Assembly: GCA_032353305.1 (NCBI GenBank)
Contig: JAUCNG010048892.1
Location: 1 to 14,584 of the forward strand
DNA length: 14,584 nucleotides
Reading direction: 5' to 3'
Origin: Cephalothrix spiralis
Taxonomy: Eukaryota; Nemertea; Palaeonemertea; Archinemertea; Cephalotrichidae
Part shown: one piece after another, positions 1 to 8,136 of the stretch
How the letters are laid out: every line of letters begins with the position of its first letter
How positions within the stretch are numbered: the first letter of the stretch is position 1
Translations under genes and position numbers: made by a program
Notes under the pieces: generated by a model
Told to the model about the DNA's origin: nothing
Seen by the model: only the letters and a program-made list of their open reading frames with translations
Databases searched by the model: none

Positions 1-622
1 ATTTGGTTCTACAGTGTTTTAAGTTAGAAGACAGCATTTTGAATTTTGACTTGCGATCCTCTTTACGGGACCCTTAAATCCATGGAATTTGATTTAATTC
101 AGACTACTGGTTCATTCTCCTACAGGCCGGACAACTAAAAATTAACGTCGGAAAATGGAGTGGTCCATATCGATGCCAAAATGCAGGCGGAAGCGCTTTA
201 GAACCATATATTTTTGGAAAGCTTATTTCCTCCACTATAACATAAGTCAAAAAATCTCAATCACACTTTTAGAATGCCTAGATAGCACCAAGGGGCCGTT
301 ACCCCCGAATTGAAAATGAATAGAAATGATCTTTTGTAAGTTTTCTATCATTTAAATGCAAAAATATTTATGGCTTTCGAGAAGAAGAAAAATTTCCCTT
401 TTTTTTCACGCGTTATTGTGCATAGTTGACAAACAAAAATATATAAGTGCAATATATTTAATAGCAAATAGGTGGAGATTTATTACAATATACTGCAATG
501 CCAGGATAAAAAGATATTTGATTTAGATTTTTTTTCAAAATATTCTATTTGAAATCAGCAACATATTATTTTGTAATGCGGTTTTCAGGACAAAAAAAAG
601 TCTTGAATATTATATTATTTTT
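1..622. other. AT-rich stretch without recognisable gene
   Basis: I see no convincing reading frame, RNA gene or complete mobile element here. The one notable item is at about 200-235, where a stretch reading CCATATATTTTTGGAAAGCT resembles the recurrent AACTATATATTTCTGGAAAG word of the large palindrome near 9290 and of the small element near 11920. It may be a decayed remnant of the same repeat family. The rest is rich in A and T runs. Confidence 0.5.
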
Positions 623-863
623 AGTGATATCGACTTGATATTTTGCTTGAAGTAGGAGAATGGTGTTCTCAATAGTGTGTTAAAGTTTCATTTTGATTTA
701 TGAAATGTCAATTTGCGCAACTTGGGTAAAAAAACAATATCATAGATTTATTATCGGTTATTATCTAAAAACCCGTCATTTTGACGATAGAAAAGCTCTA
801 GCCTTTTTGCATCAAATCTTAGTACATGTACATGTACGAGCAAAATATCAAGTCGATATCACT
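623..863. mobile_element. Short inverted-repeat element (MITE-like), 27-bp arms
   Basis: The arms at 623-649 and 837-863 are inverted copies matching at 26 of 27 positions; they begin AGTGATATCGACTTGATATT. The interior of about 187 bp has no coding capacity that I trust and includes an ACATGTACATGTAC run just inside the right arm. No clear target duplication flanks the arms, so the true ends may lie elsewhere. The structure fits a non-autonomous DNA transposon or foldback element. A small open frame running from 693 to 914 crosses the right arm and is probably fortuitous. Confidence 0.55.
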
Positions 864-949
864 CATATTCTTGTTAAAAGCGGGCAGGAAACAGCGGCCC
901 ACCAGATCCAATGATGCACTAAGTTGAGGATTCAAGAAATTGAAAAGTA

Positions 950-1052
950 TTAAAAAAAAACCAAGTTTGCATGGCTGTAGTTCAAAAAATTCCATAATAA
1001 CGCTCATTTTTTCATGTGTATATTGCATGTTCTCAGCAGCATCCTTCATTAG
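950..1052 (+). repeat. Left member of a long imperfect inverted pair
   Basis: This segment matches the reverse complement of about 2841-2980 with gaps. Shared blocks include TTGCATGGCTGTAGTT, a CATAATAAC/CAATAACC block, CATTTTTTCATGTGTATATTGCA against CTTTTTTCTTGTGCATATTGCA, and CAGCATCCT against CATCATCCT. It could be one end of an old element of about 2 kb or one of two independent insertions in opposite orientation. Similarity fades on both sides, so the limits are approximate. Confidence 0.5.
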
Positions 1053-1424
1053 TTGTTGCAGATATACATTCAGAAGATATGATACTTTTCATATAATTTG
1101 AGATTAGACTCTAAATTTAATCAGCATTTTGTCGCGACATTATAAAAACTGACAGCAAATATTATTTCCAGAACGAATTTTAAAGAAGCACGAGTTATAT
1201 TTGAGGGTCCCATGGGCATTTTGTCGGTTAGCGATTAAGCCGTTTTTGGCTTATCGATTACGGATTAATTAAGAAATTCGTTGATTAGCGATTAAATAGT
1301 TTTAAGTATCTAACGGAAGCAGTTATCGATTAAATGACATAATGCTGTAATAAGCGTAACCGTTAACGTTTAATTCATTATGGGTTTCAACATCTCGGTA
1401 ACGGTTATCGATTAAAAGTATAAA

Positions 1425-1465
1425 TGCATGATCATAGTTTGGGTTCAAGAATGATCATACATGCA
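1425..1465. repeat. Small imperfect hairpin ATGCATGATCAT / ATGATCATACATGC
   Basis: Two inverted words, ATGCATGATCAT at about 1425 and ATGATCATACATGC at about 1451, flank a short loop. The hairpin sits where the CGATTA-type units stop, so it may mark the junction of the nested sequence inside the 1202-1944 element. Confidence 0.4.
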
Positions 1466-1484
1466 AGTGGGACTCAAAAAACTT

Positions 1485-1552
1485 CTCGCCTCGCTTCGCT
1501 TGGCTCGACAACATAACATAAAAAGGTTTATTTGCGTATGAAAGTGCGCAAA
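1485..1552 (+). repeat. Partial copy of GC-rich CTCGCTTCGCT module
   Basis: The segment starts CTCGCCTCGCTTCGCTTGGC and continues with a CATAACATAAAAAGGTTTAT block. It lines up with the second half of the fuller copy at 1601-1745 and with 11517-11580. The GC-rich word stands out sharply from the surrounding AT-rich DNA and is partly self-complementary. Confidence 0.5.
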
Positions 1553-1600
1553 TTTTTATCAGGTGTAGAAATGTGTCCTTAGATCCTTGGATCATTCTAT

Positions 1601-1745
1601 ACTGGCGTCGGTGCCACAAACTCTATCTAAAAGTGCTTTAGAATTGCGTCTCTAACCCACAGAGTTCAGAATTTCCCTCGCCTCGCTTTCGCTCGGCTCG
1701 TTACCATAATGAAAATTATTTATATAAGAAAGCGTCCTAAAAATA
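1601..1745 (+). repeat. Interspersed repeat module, copy near 1.6 kb
   Basis: This block shares, in order, ACTGGC..GGTGCCACAAA, TCTCTAACC, AATTTCC, CTCGCTTTCGCTCGGCTCG and a TTACCATAATGAA block with 11443-11590, on the same strand. Both copies lie inside TIR elements whose ends are unrelated. The module is therefore mobile itself or was captured twice. I see no coding potential and cannot name the family. Confidence 0.6.
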
Positions 1746-2275
1746 GGGAGTCTTTTTCAGCCGGATGATTTTCAACTTTATTGAATGATTGAAAAAAAAA
1801 GATCTACGAATTTGCTGATTACAATTTACCGAGGAAATGTGAGAGATGAAATTTGTATCGATTAACCAAAATCCTTGTCGATTACCAATTAATTGGGAAA
1901 TCCTTGTCGATTAGCGATTATAGGAGTTGCCCATAGGGCCCTCATATTAAGAATCTATCTCATCGGATGTCAGAAAGCCTAAATGCTGATTCTCATATCT
2001 TCTTAATGTTTATCTGGTTGTAGCCATGTATCCCTAACGAATACGGCTGATTTTTTAAGGGAAACAAGGATATTATATCTGAACATATTGGTGAGCTGGA
2101 ATAAGACTAACAGTTTCATTGACATCTACGGCATTTCATAGAACGGAATTTTGTCGAAAAAATCCCCACAAATCTAAACCTAAAACAACCTAAACAAGCA
2201 GATAACATGTCATTTTCTGGATGTTGAGCTATTTCTTTATCAATGATGAAACACTAGTGTACATTGGGTATAGTT

Positions 2276-2460
2276 TTACGGCTTCTTTCGGTCTTTTAGA
2301 CTGCGTTCATGAGGAGTTTCTTTAACAGCTTCTTGATCATTCAAGGTAACCATGCATGCGACCAGGACATACTGTTCACAGCGTCTATAGTTCTTGGAAG
2401 TTGTGCTCTGTGGTGTTTGAGAAACCTTTATAACTGCACTGGGCTTAGGTTTCACTGTTG
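2276..2460 (-). CDS. Possible 3'-terminal exon, unknown protein
   Basis: On the minus strand, a pyrimidine-rich run ending in CAATAG at 2461 would make a good 3' splice site. From there about 60 codons run open to TAA at 2276. The peptide is of mixed composition, unlike the K/N/I/F-rich noise elsewhere: it begins TVKPKPSAVIKVSQTPQ and ends with a basic RSLKDRKKP. The stretch is also visibly less AT-rich than its surroundings. No domain is recognised, no upstream exon is identified, and no nearby polyadenylation signal is obvious. It could be a chance open frame or a relic captured in a repeat. Confidence 0.2.
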
Positions 2461-2533
2461 CTATTGATGACAAAATAGTAAGAAACCGAAAACATAACTT
2501 TAGTTTTATTTGACATGACAAAATTTTTATTAG

Positions 2534-2720
2534 AACTTACAAAAATTCAGTCCTGTGTCTACGAAAACTCCTGCCAACAAAAAACAAGATGATCCAATGT
2601 ATGTCAGAGGATTCTGCTCTGATATTTGATGCCGCAACTTTTAGAGCTTCTGATGATGCTTGGCAAATCATTACTGCCATCCGTAATTATCTTTATAAGA
2701 AAAAACTTTTCAAGAATTAA
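2534..2720 (+). CDS. Possible 3'-terminal exon or small ORF, unknown protein
   Basis: TTTTTATTAG at 2524-2533 resembles a 3' splice site, and the frame after it stays open to TAA at 2718-2720. An internal ATG at 2589 would give 43 residues. The part from 2589 is protein-like, including EDSALIFDAATFRASDDAW followed by QIITAIRNYLYKK, with balanced acidic, basic and aromatic residues. I recognise no family. The neighbouring minus-strand candidate (2276-2460) has its putative acceptor facing this one, so at most one is likely to belong to a straightforward gene. Confidence 0.2.
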
Positions 2721-2840
2721 GTTTGTGTATGGAGTTACCGGTATGCTACCTCTCTAGTCTCTATTGAATTTAAATTTTCGACTTTATGGTATGAGTTCAT
2801 CTCTTAACAAAATCAACGGTATCTTATAGGAGAGATTGAT

Positions 2841-2980
2841 AATGTGGGAGGATGATGGCGGGCTGCAATATGCACAAGAAAAAAGTGGGTGCTATTGCCG
2901 GTACAAGCTGGTTATTGTAATATATTTAAAAATTTTAAACTACAGCCATCATCAGCCATGCAACCTTTGGGATTTTTTAA
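2841..2980 (-). repeat. Right member of a long imperfect inverted pair
   Basis: Inverted partner of 950-1052. Relative to the left copy it carries a small internal duplication of GCCATCATCAGCCATG type and an extra block around GCACCCACTT/GCTTGTACCGG. The two copies enclose about 1.8 kb holding the 1202-1944 element and both small protein-like stretches. Confidence 0.5.
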
Positions 2981-3457
2981 TCGAATGTTGTTGCATAATT
3001 TTTTCTCGGCTGTGCAGCTTACTTACAGAAGGGCTAAAATTTCTATAATTTCTTAATTTTTTTAGTTCTAAAACATGCAGCAATCCAGTGCTCTTGCTGA
3101 AATACTGAAAGCTCAGTATTCAATCATGGTATCGTATCATGCAATAAAGTTCAAGAAGGAACTACAAATATTACTCACATTTTGTAATTTAAACAAATCA
3201 AAGGATACATATAAACAAACTAACTGTCCAAAACGGCAAATAATATTCTATATATATGTTTGGAAGGCTGCTTTCGTCAAAAAATTAATTTACATCTCAA
3301 CGGTAACACAACTAAACTCAACTGGATTTATTAATACAGTTCTCCTTCTGTTACTGTACCTTTTCATATTTCAGTTGGCGCAACGTAAAAAACAAAATCG
3401 CTAACTGTTTTTGGACGCAAAGCAAAAATCAAAAATTTTCCTGTCCAGGACGTCTTG
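2981..3457. other. AT-rich stretch, no recognised gene
   Basis: The longest open frame of the window (3075-3404, plus strand, 109 codons) lies here. Its translation is rich in K, N, I, Y and L, ends in a hydrophobic run before QLAQRKKQNR, and resembles no family I know. I treat it as probably fortuitous. Within it, AATACTGA at 3101-3108 and TCAGTATT at 3113-3120 form a perfect 8-bp stem with a 4-base loop. Confidence 0.45.
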
Positions 3458-3473
3458 CAACTTTTTGCGATAA

Positions 3474-4050
3474 TTTTCATGAAGAACCACTAAACTGCCT
3501 AACAAAAAAACTTAACAATTTTCATAAAACGCAACAAAAATTATCGAGAAACTTCCTGATATCGAGAAACCTTTAAAAGGTAAAAATAAGGTATTTACTT
3601 CGTTTGCTAAATAGACCTTTAATGGTGTTGGGTAATCCCCTACATGTACTGCGATAATCTACGAACTGAAGTTTCATGACCCCATCTAAATTTCAGACAT
3701 GGCATCAAAGTTTCATGACATCAGAGATCCACTAAAATGTTTGATGCGAGAACAAATTTTAAATACATCAGCCGCTGAGACCAAGTCTATTTTTCATGGG
3801 AAAAAAAATCAATAATTTCATGACTTCTACTTTTCGCGACAAGTTTTATGAACAACTACCAAACTTCCTGACATAAAAAACTTAGCGACATTTTTCATTA
3901 AACCCACCATAAAATCTGATGTCGAGAAACTTTTCTCGAATAAGGCATTTGCTTAGTCTGCTAAAGAAGCCTACCAACTTGGATTGGATTTGTTAATGGC
4001 ACACAATGTTACGAGAGTTTTACTACATTTTCATGAACACCCACCAAAAT
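3474..4050 (+). repeat. Degenerate array of TTTCATGAA..CCACYAAA units
   Basis: A unit resembling TTTTCATGAA, a few bases, then CCACCAAA recurs on the plus strand near 3474, 3519, 3672, 3711, 3797, 3816, 3845, 3892 and 4029. A companion word, TCGAGAAAC, occurs near 3543, 3564 and 3924. At a larger scale, 3458-3620 and 3828-3975 are direct copies offset by about 360-370 bp, sharing the same order: TTTTTGCGA/TTTTCGCGA, the TTTCATGAA unit, CCTAACA/CCTGACA, TCGAGAAAC and ATAAGG.ATTT. This looks like an old higher-order tandem repeat. I see no coding function. Confidence 0.5.
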
Positions 4051-4352
4051 TTGATAACTCATCATCAATCGGTCATCATCGACTAGATCGTCCGTGTTCT
4101 GTTTTATCTTCTTCGGAACTAATCTCGCATCATATAGTAGTACTATGATAACTTTTTGACTTGTTTTTTTCCACGTGCATGCCGTGCTCCAACCAACGAC
4201 ATTGTCGCCATTTTGTAAGTAGGAATACTTTTAACACAATAGACTCGCACTAATCAATTTGATGTTTTGTTAATGGCACACAATAATTCGAGGAGTTTTG
4301 TTATTTTTTAACACATTTTACATTCGAGTTAACTATATAGTAGTGTGATAAA
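3985..4352 (+). repeat. Imperfect direct duplication (TTAATGGCACACAAT)
   Basis: TTAATGGCACACAAT occurs at about 3993 and again at 4270, each preceded by a TTGGATT/AATTTGAT-like block and followed by a CGAG(G)AGTTTT block. Further on, ATAGTAGTACTATGATAAC at about 4133 is paired in the same order with ATATAGTAGTGTGATAAAC at about 4334. The offsets differ because of insertions and deletions. The arrangement indicates an old local duplication adjoining the TTTCATGAA array. Confidence 0.45.
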
Positions 4353-5570
4353 CAAAACGTAGATTGTTATCCGTTAACTTCGTAAAATATAACGTATTGC
4401 GGTTTAGTCTATCGATCGCCATTACAAAAAAAATCATTTTGTAGCTATATCTATTGTTCCGTCAGGCAACGTGTCGAACCAAATGGCGAAACATTGTCGA
4501 TCACGGTGATGCACTAAACGAAAGCCGTATATTTACGACTTGTCGTTTTGTAAAATTCAATTGATGAAACGGGCAACTTCTGATATCATGTTCTAGGCGT
4601 CGCCTAAGGTAAAACATTATGGGGCAGTTTTTTTCGTTCTCCCTTAAATATCTTCGGAAGTACACCACTTTTTTCAGATCTGAGAAATAGATTAGTTGAC
4701 GATGAAACAGCATTGAGTAAAACGCCATGCGACTTGTAATCACTTAGCTGTAGAGAGTTCAAAAACGTTTACATCGTAAGAAAAAGTTCGGACGATGTTA
4801 ATGATTTTTCTGTGGAATAGGTTAATGAGCGCAAAAGCATGAGTTTATAAGAAGTCTTCATCTCGAGACATGGTTCGGGATAAGGATCAGCCTCGCCAAC
4901 CTCAAAATATGACATTTACTTTTTAGAACACTTTATTAAGTAAATTGTTATATCGGCCATGTAAAACGGCTTGTCGTTTTCGTAAATTTCAATATAGACA
5001 TAATTCCGATTCTTCCACAAGTTTCCGACAGTACAGGAATCGTTTAAATAGGACACACCCATATTTTTAAGGCAGTAGGCCTATCCGGTGGGGTAGGGTT
5101 GGGGGCAAGAAGATCCAAAAAATCGAAAGACAAGGATTCCGTAACTTAAAAATTACTGCTGTTAAAGCTAGATATTAAAACTGATGGGTTAAATAGATAA
5201 TTACTATGAAATAAATCTAAGAAACTTTAGGTAACAATCAAATAAAAACGTCCTGTTTAGTTTTAGGCATCGCTGTATTCGCTTAAGCCTAGTTGTGGAT
5301 TGATTGGTCACCGTGGTATAGCTTCAACAGAATATAGACAATATGGAAAAAAATTTTACTTAATGTTCTGGAAAACTTCTCTGAAATACAAAAATATTGT
5401 CGCGGCCTGTCGCGGCTCATAATTTCGGACCCTGCCTAATTTGCTGTTATTTTCAGTCTTATTTTTGCGCGAGATACTTCGCGCAACGTGATTTGCTATT
5501 AGTCGTAAATAGTTCTGAGAAGCAATATTGATTAGTGTCTATAACTCGATATTACTCATGTTTTCAATAA
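4353..5570. other. Low-information stretch with minor repeats
   Basis: No gene is recognised. Minor items are a direct repeat of CTTGTCGTTTT plus flanks at about 4531-4560 and 4964-4995; a short hairpin around 4421-4438 (TACAAAA/TTTTGTA); and GCGCGA/TCGCGC at 5467-5472 and 5479-5484, a 6-bp stem with a 6-base loop. A minus-strand frame at 4501-4743 (80 codons, rich in R and F) has no recognisable motif and is not called as a gene. Confidence 0.45.
5295..5320 (+). repeat. Short dispersed repeat GTGGATTGATTGGTCACCGT
   Basis: This segment matches 13801-13826 (GTGGATTGACAGGTCACCGT) in the same orientation, with weaker similarity on both sides. It is probably the best-preserved part of an old dispersed element whose limits I cannot define. 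Confidence 0.4.
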
Positions 5571-5640
5571 CACTGATGGTCGAGTGGTTACAGCGAAGGA
5601 CTTCGATCTGAAGGAAATCCTGGTATTGGTTCGAATCGGG
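5571..5640 (+). repeat. tRNA(Ser/Leu)-like SINE head
   Basis: A-box-like TGGTCGAGTGGTTA begins at 5577 and B-box-like GGTTCGAATC lies at 5628-5637. The 51-base spacing is that of class II (Ser/Leu) tRNAs with a long variable arm, and these boxes form an internal RNA polymerase III promoter. The cloverleaf is broken: the T-stem 3' side reads CGGGG instead of pairing with ATTGG, and acceptor and anticodon stems do not close well. That argues for a tRNA-derived SINE or tRNA pseudogene, not a working tRNA. The SINE body would continue downstream to perhaps 5830, but I cannot assign its domain or tail. Confidence 0.5.
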
Positions 5641-5985
5641 GGGTGGTGAGCCTTTATCTGAATCGCCGGTGTACAAAAATGTAAATATCAACTCTGTTGC
5701 TCTCTCTTAGAGGTGTTAATTCCAGCACTGTATCCTGACGGAATAGAATACAATCGAAAAATGACGCCTCAGCTAGCCCTTTCCTGTAAAAGTCGTCGAT
5801 ACACTTCACTAATTATTTTTGTTTTAATAATGAAGACATGAATCGACAGCACCATGACGCACCTGATGTGATATTAGTTTTTCATTTTACGACTGTTTTA
5901 TGTTCTGTTAAGATACGGTGCTGAATTTTACACCACTGAAAGAAAACATCATAATTAACGTCATAGCTTTAAAATGAACATTTAA

Positions 5986-6377
5986 AATATGAGTTCATTC
6001 CTCTACTCATAAATAATAATATCAGATTCGTTGATAATTTGATTTCCCTCACCGCGTCCCTCACTACTACTGCTCATATCCATGAAAAATGAGTTGCTGC
6101 CTACTATTATTGTGTTGAAATAAAAGAGGTATTGATTTTTGAGGTCTCATAAAAATTGATTTTTACATGCAGTCATTTATTAGGAACCAAAATTAATGAG
6201 TTGCTGCCTGCTCAATAAATTATAAGTGGATCTCATTTACTCATAAATATTGAGTTATTATTCTGCTACTCTTCTTTTATGATCTTAAATTAGTACCCAC
6301 AAAATTGAGTAAAAAGTGAGTTTGAATCCTAGGTTCTCAATGTGGGGTACTCAAAAAATATGAGTAGAGCATACTCA
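5986..6377. mobile_element. MITE-like element dense in TGAGT/ACTCA
   Basis: The ends are imperfect inverted copies: a TGAGTTCATTCCTCTACTCA block at about 5990-6009 against the reverse complement of 6361-6377 (TGAGTAGAGCATACTCA), with one small gap. TTTAA lies just outside both ends (5981-5985 and 6378-6382), a possible target duplication. Inside, AATGAGTTGCTGCCT occurs twice exactly (6088-6102 and 6195-6209), and TGAGT or its complement recurs more than ten times, including the palindrome around 6241-6257. No coding capacity is seen. Confidence 0.5.
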
Positions 6378-6382
6378 TTTAA

Positions 6383-6974
6383 TATTACTCTGTTCAAGAA
6401 ATACCGAATCTTGCTGAATTCTAAAATCAAAATTAGACTTGAGAAATAACGTTAATAATCTTGAATTCTCTTTCCTAGCATGCATCTTCGATTATCGTTA
6501 TACCAATTTTAGCGTAGGTAAAATCATATATTTGCATGTACATTGTGTATTGTAACAAAGTAATATAATAGTGTAATTTCCTCTTTAAGAGATCGCGCCA
6601 CGTAATGTCGAAAAGGCGCCGGTGGCTCTAGGAAAAACCTAAATTGCATAAGGACCAAAATGTTAACCATTCGAAATGCTATTTTTACTGGATCTCTTTT
6701 GGTATTGACTTTGATTCTTCAAAGAGTTATATTCCATGAAATATAGGGCTTGGAGCTGGTTAAAAGATCTTAAAAGCATTCACTTGAAAATGTTGTCTAG
6801 CAGGCATCGAAGTGCTCATTGTTTTTGATGCAGTAGGGGGACAAGTTCCAGGTCACTTCTGAACGTTTAAACTTTTGAACAATAATAGATATATTTTTAC
6901 ACTAAAGCTGAACATATGAATTTAAAAAAAAAATCTTAACAAGTCTTATTTTAACCTATAGCTAGGCGTTTTAA
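6383..6974. other. AT-rich stretch, nothing recognised
   Basis: I find no gene, RNA or repeat that I can support here. The short GC-rich patch near 6593-6632 has no convincing structure. Confidence 0.5.
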
Positions 6975-7559
6975 GAGGGGTCAATGCCTATATTCGATTT
7001 CCGATAGCCGATAAAATTAAGAGCCTCTTTCCGTTTCCTATAGCGATTTTCGTGATTTTTCCGTTTCCGATAGCGATTTTTCCGTTTCCGATAAAAATTT
7101 AGCCAGAGGCTATTATAGGAAGCGGTATAAGAGGGTGTAAGATCATGCTATGCGTGGGAGTTCGCAGTATAAATTTTGTGGTCTAGGAGGCAAGACAAGT
7201 CAATTTTAAGCGATACAGAAATTAGAAAAATATGGTATTTGAAATTGATCATGTAAGAATAAAGACCATGAAATAAAGACCAATAAAGAATAACTCACAT
7301 TTGCTCAAATGTCCTAATTCAAATTTTATTTTAAGTTGGCTATAGTTCGTTTTTCCGATATCTGTTAACGTTAAAATAGGGACAACGGTCGTTTTCCAAT
7401 ATCCCTTTCCGTTAAATTCGAGATTAAAGTTTTTCCGATATCCGATTCCGTTAATCTAGAAGGCTCAATCTCCGTTTACGATAGCAAAAAAGGCAAAATT
7501 TACGTTTACGATACATATAGATAGCGTAAAATTTTCGATCATATTCCGTTTACGACCTC
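6975..7559. mobile_element. Element with CCGTTTCCGATAGCG-type direct units
   Basis: The left end GAGGGGTCAATGCC (6975-6988) matches the reverse complement of the right end of the 82-bp element at 14160-14241. Units such as CCGTTTCCGATAGCGATTTT (about 7050-7100), CCGATATCCGATTCCGTTAA (about 7436) and CCGTTTACGATAGC (about 7473), plus a GTTAACGTTAAA block near 7365, all read in the same orientation. A unit-free segment at about 7110-7330 may be an insertion. The right end is uncertain: GACCTC at about 7553-7559 may be a decayed inverted end. No transposase is seen. Confidence 0.45.
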
Positions 7560-7860
7560 ATTTAGAAGCCCGGTTTAGAAGACGGTATCTTACGTGATAA
7601 CTTGAGATTTCTAAAAAATTTGCATTGCACAACTAGGTATTAAACAAAGACACTTTCTTATTCATTTTAATGTAGCCTAGAACTATCCCAGACCTTCTTT
7701 TATTAATCAGTCCAGTTGAGCATCTTGTTCAATGTCTCTCTAGTATCAGGTTAGTGAAGAATATTCCCAAGAATCGATATCAATGTTTGTGAATTCAAAA
7801 TTAAATTTATCATGTCAGCTGCAGCAGGCTCGATAACAAAAATAAAACATTTTCACTAGG
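7560..7860. other. AT-rich stretch, nothing recognised
   Basis: No gene, RNA or repeat can be supported in this interval. Confidence 0.5.
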
Positions 7861-8131
7861 GACAAAAGCTCCCAAAACCTCAAAAAATGACCAAATTCAA
7901 TTCTCTGTCAACTGATTTATAATTATTTTAAATCACGTTCTTTCACCACATTGCACTTTCATTAACATTTCAATTTGACTTTAGGTGACAAAATGTCACC
8001 AAATTTCGACCTGAAGTCAAATTGAAATGTTGGTGAAAATGAATTGTGGTAAAAGAATATAATTTTAAGATTATAAATCAGCTGGAAGAATTAAATTTGG
8101 TACATTTTGAGGTTTTGGTAGCTCCAATGTC
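7861..8131. mobile_element. Near-complete palindrome, about 130-bp arms
   Basis: The two halves are inverted copies along almost their full length. Examples are CCAAAACCTCAAAA at about 7872 against TTTTGAGGTTTTGG at about 8105, GATTTATAAT against ATTATAAATC, and CATTTCAATTTGACTT against AAGTCAAATTGAAATG. The centre is GGTGACAAAATGTCACC (7984-8000), leaving practically no loop. This is typical of a foldback MITE. A transcript would form a long hairpin with scattered mismatches. No clear target duplication was found. Confidence 0.65.
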
Positions 8132-8136
8132 TTACG

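Larger units (their letters stand above)
1202..1944. mobile_element. TIR element with internal CGATTA-type direct units
   Basis: The ends at 1202-1218 (TGAGGGTCCCATGGGCA) and 1928-1944 are inverted copies matching at 15 of 17 positions. TATT lies immediately outside both ends (1198-1201 and 1945-1948), a possible 4-bp target duplication, though weak in AT-rich DNA. Between the ends, units like TCGATTAGCGATTA or GGTTATCGATTAA recur in one orientation at about 1224, 1253, 1281, 1323, 1361 and 1400 on the left and 1857, 1876 and 1905 on the right. The middle (about 1438-1800) lacks them and holds a different GC-rich module, probably a nested insertion. No transposase is visible, so this is a non-autonomous element of unassigned superfamily. 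Confidence 0.6.

Noticed and set aside
693-1049. Small frames on both strands at 693-914 and 819-1049
   Set aside because: They cross the right arm of the 623-863 inverted repeat and the left inverted-pair segment and look like chance frames.
1485-1700. CTCGCCTCGCTTTCGCTCGG words as a CpG-island promoter
   Set aside because: They are two short GC-rich blocks belonging to an interspersed module repeated near 11.5 kb, with no adjoining gene.
3075-3404. Longest open frame, 109 codons, plus strand
   Set aside because: Composition is K/N/I/L/Y-rich as expected from AT-rich noise, no motif is recognised, and nothing around it suggests a promoter or splice structure. The hydrophobic run alone is not evidence of a membrane protein.
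4501-4743. Minus-strand 80-codon frame rich in R and F
   Set aside because: No domain, no splice or start context and no conservation evidence within the window.
5571-5645. Functional tRNA-Ser or tRNA-Leu
   Set aside because: The promoter boxes are good, but the T-stem, acceptor stem and anticodon stem do not pair, so a SINE head or pseudogene is more likely.
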